64,000 nucleotides of DNA from assembly GCA_030674155.1 (NCBI GenBank), contig CM060335.1, forward strand, positions 46,742,233 through 46,806,232. The letters are read 5' to 3'. Of the stretch, positions 58,065 to 64,000 are shown in pieces. Numbering within the stretch: position 1 is the stretch's first letter; every line of letters starts with the position of its first letter. The DNA is from Stramonita haemastoma (taxonomy: Eukaryota; Mollusca; Gastropoda; Neogastropoda; Muricidae). The position numbers and the translations under genes are program-made. The notes under the pieces were generated by a model that had not been told where the DNA came from, ran no database searches, and saw only the letters and a list, made by a program, of their open reading frames with translations.

Positions 58065-58230
58065 CGAATTTGCTAAAACTATGAATTGCTATTGATTGCT
58101 TGTGTGTCGTATATGTCGAACGCAAGCGCTCTGATTTGTTTTTGCAAGATATAGCGTTATATGAATTCCATGTATCATCATCATTATCATCATCATCATC
58201 ATTTTTATTATTATTATCAACTAAAAAGCT
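57942..58230 (+). mobile_element. CR1/L2-like LINE, family A copy 3, 3' end only
   Basis: Starts 'caaagtgtataacc', as copy 1 at 2819, then TG tract (57978-58062), then 'ttcgaatttgctaaaact' and 'gcaagatatagcgttatat' and a CAT/ATT tail. Layout and sequence equal 2819-3145 of copy 1. Confidence 0.92.
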
Positions 58231-58233
58231 AAA

Positions 58234-58250
58234 GGGGGGGGGGGGGGGGG
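58234..58250 (+). repeat. Poly-G run of 17
   Basis: Uninterrupted G run between the LINE tail and the S1 SINE. Confidence 0.9.
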
Positions 58251-58251
58251 T

Positions 58252-58505
58252 AGCTTATGGTGAAGGGGTTGGGCTCACAATCTGACGGCGCTGGTTCCAG
58301 CCACCGCTGACACGCCTGTTACTGGGGACGAATTGTGTTCCCCCGGAGTTAGTTAACTTCAGGGCTGACTCCACTCCCTTCAAAGTCGACTGAGACCCAA
58401 GTCCCATGTAGGAACACATGCAGAGCATCTCGCGCACATGCCAAAGCCCTTTCTGCTTTTCGGAAGAGGAGGCCACGCGTGCAAAGCAGAAACAGATGAT
58501 AACAA
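58252..58505 (+). mobile_element. S1-related SINE, diverged
   Basis: Head-like 'ggtgaaggggttgggctcac' with decayed B box, then 'ggagttagttaacttcaggg', 'tccactcccttcaaag' and 'gcagagcatctcgcgcacat' as in S1, ending in poly-A (58504-58521). Confidence 0.7.
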
Positions 58506-58734
58506 AAAAAAAAAAAAAAAGACATCGACATTGGTGTCATGTGTAGGCATTGTCCCCGAAAACATAATGCTTATTGATGGGCAAACAGTCGCATAGGTGA
58601 AAATCCCGGAGCTCGAACTGAGAAACGAAGAAAGGAAAGAAAAAAAAACACACACAGAAGGCTGTACAGTCATATCAACAATGATACAATGTTGGAAGAG
58701 TAAATGTTGTCCTGTTTCAGCTTCACTGATCACT

Positions 58735-59258
58735 GCTGTTCTGTTTTCGTTACAGCTGTTGTTGTTGTGTTTTCGTTTCAGCTGTTGTTGTTGTGTTTTT
58801 CGTTTCAGCTGTTGTTGTTGTGTTTTCGTTTCAGCTATTGTTGTTGTGTTTTCGTTTCAGCTGTTGTTGTGTTTTCGTTTCAGCTATTGTTGTTGTGTTT
58901 TCGTTTCAACTGTTGTTGAGTTTTCGTTTCAGCTATTGTTGTTGTGTTTTCGTTTCAGCTGTTGTTGTGTTTTCGTTTCAGCTGTTGTTATTCTGATTCA
59001 GTTTCAGCTGTTGTTGTTCTGTATTCGTTTCAGCTGTCGTTCTGTTTTCGTTTCAGTTGTTCTGTTTTCGTTTCAGCTGTTGTTCTTCTGTTTCAGTTTC
59101 AGCCGTTGTTCTGTTTTCGTTTCAACTGTCGTTCTGTTTCAGTTTCAGCTGTCACGGCTGTTCTGTTTCAGTTTCAGCTGTCACTGCTGTTCTGTTTCAT
59201 TTTCAGCTGTCACTGCTGTTCTGTTTTAGTGTCAATTGTCATTGCTGTTCTGTTTCAG
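58735..59258 (+). repeat. Tandem array of splice-acceptor-like units upstream of exon e
   Basis: About 20 or more units of roughly 18-27 bp with the core 'ttttcgtttcagctgttgtt' fill this stretch. Each unit holds a pyrimidine-rich run followed by TTTCAG. The last unit, 'ctgttctgtttcag', is the acceptor used for exon e. Confidence 0.92.
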
Positions 59259-59375
59259 AACGGAAAGTGGGAGCAATTTGTTCGGATACTTCAGAATGCA
59301 CCACAGGATCTATCTGTAACAACGGACGATGTGCCTGCAATAGTGAAGCAGCGACCAACAGAGGGGGCAATTGTG
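59259..59375 (+). CDS. Exon e: six-Cys EB/EGF-like module
   Basis: A 39-codon exon between 'tgctgttctgtttcag' and 'TGT G|gtaagc', phase 1 at both ends. Cysteines are spaced C-x5-C-x5-C-x4-C-x-C-x12-C ('CSDTSECTTGSICNNGRC' then 'ACN'), a complete EB-like module with the C-x-C pair and a closing cysteine. It is longer than exons b to d, which stop at the fourth cysteine. The same layout recurs in exon f. Confidence 0.8.
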
Positions 59376-59934
59376 GTAAGCTGCTTTCGTTGTTTTTCTT
59401 TTTTACATATTTCAATTCTTTAACTCCTGTAATCGCTTTGTGGATATGAATATTAGTACAAAATATCGTTGAGCAAAAATCCTGACTGAACAGTTTCCAT
59501 TGACGCGCATCTATTGTTCACAGCATTTCAGCAAAAATATCAGCATACAAATACAGCATTTAATTTTTTATTTCTTTATTATTATTATCCTTTTTTTTTT
59601 ACTCTACCACATTAAAATTTTCTTCTTAGTACACACTATTTTTGTTTCTTTTTTCATTTTTTTTATTTTTGTACCTCTTTTTGTTTTTTAAAGAAACCTC
59701 CTTATAGTGCTATGCATAGAGCTGAGATGTGTTGTCAGTTGGGGCTTCAAGCCAACGGTGGAACAATAAACTCAAGACTTTCAAGGAGCAACAGCAATGA
59801 CTGTCCCATGAATGGCGAGACTGCTGGTGCTTCTTTGACCTAAGGAGTCTGGCTCAGTGCATGAACAGAGAACAATGATGCAATGATGTCATTTTTCCAC
59901 AAAGACCCCTCCCCCCTTCCCCCCATATCACACG
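59376..59934. other. Intron sequence, T-rich
   Basis: T-rich stretch 59560-59690; otherwise nothing recognised. Confidence 0.6.
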
Positions 59935-60000
<66 letters not shown>

Positions 60001-60003
60001 CCA

Positions 60004-60078
<75 letters not shown>

Positions 60079-60085
60079 CACACAA
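59935..60085 (+). repeat. (CA)n-(CACG)n compound microsatellite
   Basis: CA to about 59998, then about 18 units of CACG to 60075. Composition resembles the compound tract at 41978-42124. Confidence 0.97.
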
Positions 60086-60204
60086 AACACACAGAATTGA
60101 GATTTAAGACATTAAAAAACACACCAGTATATGGATTTCTTTAAAAAGATACATATTTCAATTAGGAAACACAAGAAATGAAATTTCAAGAAATTCCAGC
60201 ACAC

Positions 60205-60445
60205 TGCTACTACTACTACTTCTACCACTACTGCTGCTGCTTGCTGCTGCTGCTACTACTACTACTTCTACCCCTACTTCTACTGCTGCTGTCACTGCTG
60301 CTGCTGCTGCTACTTCTACTACTTCTACTTCTACCACTACTACTGCTGCTGCTGGTGCTGCTTTTGATGATGATAAGTGTCGCCATCCTCCTCCTTCTCC
60401 TCCTCCTCCTCACCATCATCATCATCCTCATCATCATCATGGTGA
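60205..60445 (+). repeat. Mixed trinucleotide tract (CTA/CTG/CTT/CTC/CAT)
   Basis: Imperfect trinucleotide repeats, giving spurious poly-Leu and poly-Ser frames. Confidence 0.93.
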
Positions 60446-60680
60446 ATGCAGCAGCTGTTGTACCAACAGTGTTCTCTAATACTGTGAACTAATACACCAC
60501 GCAGTTGATCATAATTACTCTGCAGCGTTTTGCTGCAAAATGTTCAGGCTGATCCCCCCAATCCCCAATGGAGAGGCCACCACCATGATTGCAGCACCAC
60601 TGATATTTCCCGCCACGTCTGTGTGTCAGTGAATTTACTCGTGGGTAACCCTTCTCCCCCTCATTGCACTATATCCTTTT

Positions 60681-60960
60681 GCAGGGTAGCTCAGTGGTCA
60701 GGGCACTTGCTCTCCCCAAGCTAAGGTTAAGCAGCGTAGAGTGTGGTTGCGCCTTGACTTCAGTACATCCTTCCACTCCTTCAGTTCACCCAGCTGTCAA
60801 TAGGTGCCTGGCCTCTTTAGGGACAGGGAGGGTAAAACAGCGAGGGAGAGGAGATGGGTGCCAACCTCAGTATGTTAATAGAGAACCCGAGGTCTCTGAA
60901 ACCTCGCTCCCCAACGGCCACACAGGACATGGGGACACTTCTACCTTGACCTTTCTTTTT
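60681..60960 (+). mobile_element. S2 SINE (tRNA-derived)
   Basis: Head 'gggtagctcagtggtcaggg' (A-box-like), then 'cttgctctccccaagctaag', body with 'cagttcacccagctgtcaat' and 'gaggtctctgaaacc', end 'ttctaccttgacctttc'. Confidence 0.85.
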
Positions 60961-61191
60961 ATAACATCAACTGCACAAGGAATCCTACTTTACTGGATTC
61001 TTCAAAAGACGTGCACCCCAGATTGCCATGGCTGTATGGTTAGTGGGATGGGGAGGGATGGTGGCGGTGGTCTAATGGGTTCTGAAACATAGACGCGACT
61101 TTGAAGAATCAAAAAAAAATAATGTGCGTTTTGTAGACAGTGGCTATCTATCTTGTGCTCAAAGGCCCCTCCCTCCCCTGTGTCATGACAG

Positions 61192-61323
61192 TGCCCAAGG
61201 CAGGACGGATAGGGTCTCCCTGCGATGCAGACAGCTCATGCCAAGGTGCCAACAGTGAGTGTAGTGATTCCAAGTGTGTCTGCAAGGACACTTACTCTAC
61301 GTACCCCGTGGATTTCACGTGCA
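61192..61323 (+). CDS. Exon f: six-Cys EB/EGF-like module
   Basis: A 44-codon exon between 'cctgtgtcatgacag' and 'TGC A|gtgagt', phase 1 at both ends. Cysteine spacing is C-x5-C-x6-C-x4-C-x-C-x12-C ('CDADSSCQGANSECSDSKC' then 'VCK'), the same as exon e apart from one extra residue. The upstream intron is only 1.8 kb. The exon's last 37 bases with the donor are duplicated 82 bp downstream. Confidence 0.8.
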
Positions 61324-61445
61324 GTGAGTCATTGTCGCTTTTCGTCGTTGTTGTTTTTGTTGTTTTAGGACACTTACGCTACATACCCCGTGGATTTCAC
61401 GTGCAGTGAGTCATTGTGGCTTTTCGTTTTGTTGTTTTTTGTTCT
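61286..61445 (+). repeat. 82-bp tandem duplication of the exon f end, donor and intron start
   Basis: The unit starting 'ggacacttac' at 61286 recurs at 61368, including 'gtggatttcacgtgcagtga' and 'gtcattgt'. The copied segment sits behind 'gttgttttag' and before 'gtgagt', so it looks like a 37-nt exon, which would break the frame if used. Confidence 0.9.
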
Positions 61446-61477
61446 CTTACTGCCCTCTTGTCTCTGGAGAGGTCTGT

Positions 61478-61484
61478 CTCTTGG

Positions 61485-61528
<44 letters not shown>

Positions 61529-61633
61529 TTATCTCTGACTCTGTCTATCTATGTCTGTCTGTCTCTCTCTGTCTCTCTCTGTCTCTGTCTCTCTGTCTTT
61601 CTGTCTGTCTCTCTGAATCTGTCTTTCTGTCTA

Positions 61634-61722
<89 letters not shown>
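61478..61722 (+). repeat. (TCTG)n/(TCTC) then (TG)n microsatellite
   Basis: TCTG units to 61525, degenerate TCTC/TCTG to 61636, then TG to 61722. Confidence 0.96.
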
Positions 61723-61723
<1 letters not shown>

Positions 61724-61919
61724 TCACACGTACCATCAATCTGCTGACAGAAATACCGCACACATCCAACTGTAGGATTCCTGAGCTTAGGCTGCACACA
61801 GTGCAGGGGTTCCCGCAGGAGCCTTCTGCCCAGTGCTGAAGAGATCTTGCCTTGCCCCGCGGCCATGCTGCTAGCTGATGCTTCAGGGGAGAGGAGGACA
61901 CAGAGTTTCTTACAGCTGA

Positions 61920-62130
61920 TGCCATCAGGGATGGGACAGGCTCTGAACTGATGGGACAGGCTCTGAACTGATGGGACAGGCTCTGAACTCATGGTACAGG
62001 CTGTACTCATGGGACAGGCTCTGAACTGATGGGACAGGCTCTAAACTGATGGGACAGGTTCTGAACTGATGGAACAGGCTCTGAACTCATGGGACAGGCT
62101 CTTAACTCATGGGACAGGCTCTTAACTCAT
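61920..62130 (+). repeat. Minisatellite, about 19-20-bp unit, about 11 copies
   Basis: The unit is 'tgatgggacaggctctgaac'. Confidence 0.96.
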
Positions 62131-62201
62131 TGTTGTGTGCAGGCACTCTGAAACACCAAAGCTGTCTCTTTGTTCAGACTGGGATGTCATCTGACTAGCT
62201 T

Positions 62202-62205
<4 letters not shown>

Positions 62206-62252
<47 letters not shown>

Positions 62253-62254
62253 GC

Positions 62255-62301
<47 letters not shown>

Positions 62302-62336
62302 TTCTGCTGCTGCTAGTGCTGCTGCTGCTGCTGCTG

Positions 62337-62377
<41 letters not shown>
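62206..62377 (+). repeat. (CTG)n/(CAG)n tract with interruptions
   Basis: About 170 bp of CTG with GTG, TTG, TCT and TAG interruptions. It lies in the intron between exons f and g; the - strand poly-Gln frame is not taken as a gene. Confidence 0.97.
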
Positions 62378-62600
62378 ATCAACAACAGTTCATGATGCAG
62401 GAACTCTTCAAGAGTACAAGTACAATTTGATTTCAAAGGGTGTTGTTCATTTATGAAGCAAGGGACACATGAAGCACACAGAACATGTCAACCTGGGCAC
62501 AACAAGCTAGAAGCTTATATCCTGCTCTAGGACAACATCAGCATTCTTTTGGCATGGCAGCTGCTGTCCCATGTCATGACCAATGATGGAGAAAAAACAA

Positions 62601-63443
62601 CCAGCCGCCATGGCGCAGTGGTTAGCGCCTTGGATTTCGGACTGGAAGGTCGTGGGTTCAAATCCCATAAGTCATAGGAATTTTTTGGACTCCGGCCGGA
62701 TCTTACCTAGAGTGACTGTGCTGTGGGCTCAGTGGGGAGACTGGAACCACACAGTCGAGCTTCATCCACTTTACGGATGCTAATTTGAGAGTGTTGCTCA
62801 AATTACCCGACCAAAACTGAAGGTGTCTGTATTCTCGAGCCCGATTAATACCGGAATATATTCTAATAGTGAGCGCAGAGTATAACCCTGTCAAGAAGTC
62901 TCAATGCAGACGAACTTCCTTAGCAGCATCATTACATCATCCTCATTAACATTGATTATCATGCAATAATAAAAAATTAAAAAGCCTCTGATTCGGTGGC
63001 CCCCCGCTGCTCTGGTCACATGAAATTACATTTGGTTTACCCATACACTTCTGTGCCAGTAGTGAGTTTGTGTCAAAGCCTTTGGGGTTGGGGTTTGCAG
63101 GGGGACGGCCGTTGGAGGGACGTTGTGGTGGTCGCCACCTCAGGTGGGTGACTCACAGTTTGGCTTCACGACTGAGCTAATACTGCCGTTAGTAGGGGGC
63201 TTAGTAGGTGGTGTCCTGCATATGTTAGCTCAGAGCAGGCACCACTGAACACCACCAAAGTGACCCAACTGAAGTGCAGGGCCCCTCTGACTGGTGGCCC
63301 CATGGCGGCCAAATATTGACGAGCTTTCTGTGGACTCCCGACCCTGAGGATGAATAATCTGGGTATGGCTGTGGCGGGGAGATTAAAATGAGCGGAGTGG
63401 GAACAGTAGGACAGGGACTTTACAGAAGATGAGGCAGCAAAAA
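62601..63443 (+). mobile_element. S5 long tRNA-headed SINE, best + strand copy
   Basis: 843 bp. Head 'ccagccgccatggcgcagtg' (A box), B box 'ggttcaaatcc' (62655-62665), unique body without open frames, end 'gaggcagcaaaaaa'. It aligns over its whole length with 47826-48673 and over most of 15330-16032. Confidence 0.9.
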
Positions 63444-63920
63444 ATCGGATAAAATGTCGAGGCTACATGAACATAACACTAAAAAAACTGATAGACTATT
63501 TCAACATAATTTCTATGATTATGTTAAGGAAAGATCAACGAACATAGGAAAAAACGTAACTACCTTTTACTCTTTCGCCCATTTCGAAAGGATCCGAGAG
63601 AAAATGACAAAAAGATGCAGACGAGTAGTTTCTGATGTTATTCAAGTTATTTTTCACATTCTGTTGTACTGTATTGCATAGTAATAGTAATAGCTGTAGC
63701 AGCATCATTGCCATCTTCCTCTTCCTCCTCCTCCTCCTCATCATTATCATCAGTTCAGCAACAGCAGCAGCAGCAGCAGCAGGAGCACTATCACTGATAG
63801 TAGTGATGGTAGTCTTCATTGTTTGCAGCACAACCCACGGGGTAAAGCAGTACCTGAGATAAAATGTAGCTGAAGTAAACAACAGGTTAGCTCGCTTTCA
63901 GCAGTTACTGTTCCTGTTTT
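63444..63920. other. Intron sequence with short trinucleotide runs
   Basis: TCC/CAG-type runs at 63715-63785; otherwise nothing recognised. Confidence 0.6.
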
Positions 63921-63923
63921 CAG

Positions 63924-64000
63924 GGCTGGAGGCTGGTGGCACCTGTGGCTCAAACAATCCCTGCAACGCTGGGTTAAAATGTGAAGGCCAGATGTGCAGT
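63924..64000 (+). CDS. Exon g: Cys-rich EB/EGF-like module, at or beyond the window edge
   Basis: Starts after 'gttcctgttttcag' in phase 1 and encodes C-x5-C-x5-C-x4-C ('GGTCGSNNPCNAGLKCEGQM'). The last bases read 'TGC AGT': either a donor after TGC A, ending the exon at 63998 as in exons b to d, or coding that continues to a C-x-C as in exons e and f. The window stops here, so this is undecided. Confidence 0.74.

Noticed and set aside
62122..62436. Poly-Gln frame on the - strand
   Set aside because: Artefact of the CTG/CAG tract inside an intron; no flanking conserved coding sequence.
62601..62680. tRNA gene
   Set aside because: A and B boxes are present, but no closing acceptor stem is seen and the sequence continues into a repeated body; it is a SINE head. 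The same holds for the other tRNA-like heads.

Overview
This is eukaryotic, animal DNA. It has intron-sized gaps, GT-AG bounded exons, LINEs, tRNA-derived SINEs, a DIRS-type tyrosine-recombinase retroelement, an LTR retrotransposon, and very long (TG)n, (CT)n and trinucleotide tracts. There is no operon structure and nothing prokaryotic. The repeat mix (DIRS, CR1/L2-like LINEs, SINEs carrying an 'aaaagaaccc' type body, abundant TG tracts) and a fucolectin-like exon joined to Cys-rich modules fit a mollusc, most likely a marine gastropod. That placement rests on recalled family resemblance, not a search.

One host gene appears to run through the whole window on the + strand. I can place seven exons: a 3501-3737, b 7539-7622, c 41509-41589, d 53128-53205, e 59259-59375, f 61192-61323, g 63924 to the right edge. 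Every exon whose two ends I can place starts and ends in phase 1, with an AG acceptor and a GT donor. Exon a encodes the end of a fucolectin/F5-8C-like (FTP) lectin domain. Exons b to g each encode one short Cys-rich EB/EGF-like module. The product looks like a secreted or cell-surface lectin-plus-Cys-module mosaic protein. First and last exons lie outside the window, and exons may be missing in the 34 kb b-c intron.

The introns are packed with mobile elements. 0.2-3.1 kb: a CR1/L2-like LINE (family A). 4.0-4.7 kb: a Tx1/L1-like LINE fragment. 9.1-12.8 kb: a degenerate element with long inverted ends, encoding a protein with PIN/FEN-nuclease-like motifs and a CXC (tesmin-like) Cys tail. 13.7-15.2 kb: a solo LTR. 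15.3-16.0 kb: a long tRNA-headed SINE inside a minisatellite. 19.3-22.1 kb: remains of several LINEs. 24.2-30.3 kb: an almost fresh LTR retrotransposon on the - strand with two 1778-bp LTRs, a tRNA-Lys type primer-binding site and gag only. 31.0-34.1 kb: another APE-type LINE (-). 34.5-40.4 kb: a DIRS element split by a solo LTR of the same family as the gag-only element. 42.0-44.7 kb: a second family A LINE (-). 45.4-47.0 kb: a LINE split by a SINE. 47.1-49.4 kb: a 41-bp minisatellite split by the long SINE. 51.2-51.7 kb: a piggyBac remnant. 55.6-58.2 kb: LINE ends. 58.7-59.3 kb: a tandem array of splice-acceptor-like units that runs into exon e.

Two themes tie the window together. Microsatellites are physically linked to retroposons (TG in the 3' region of family A LINEs, CA/CT at SINE ends), and several lie directly against acceptors of the host gene. 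Nested insertions also give a relative chronology: minisatellite before long SINE, DIRS before solo LTR, nuclease/CXC element before SINE.
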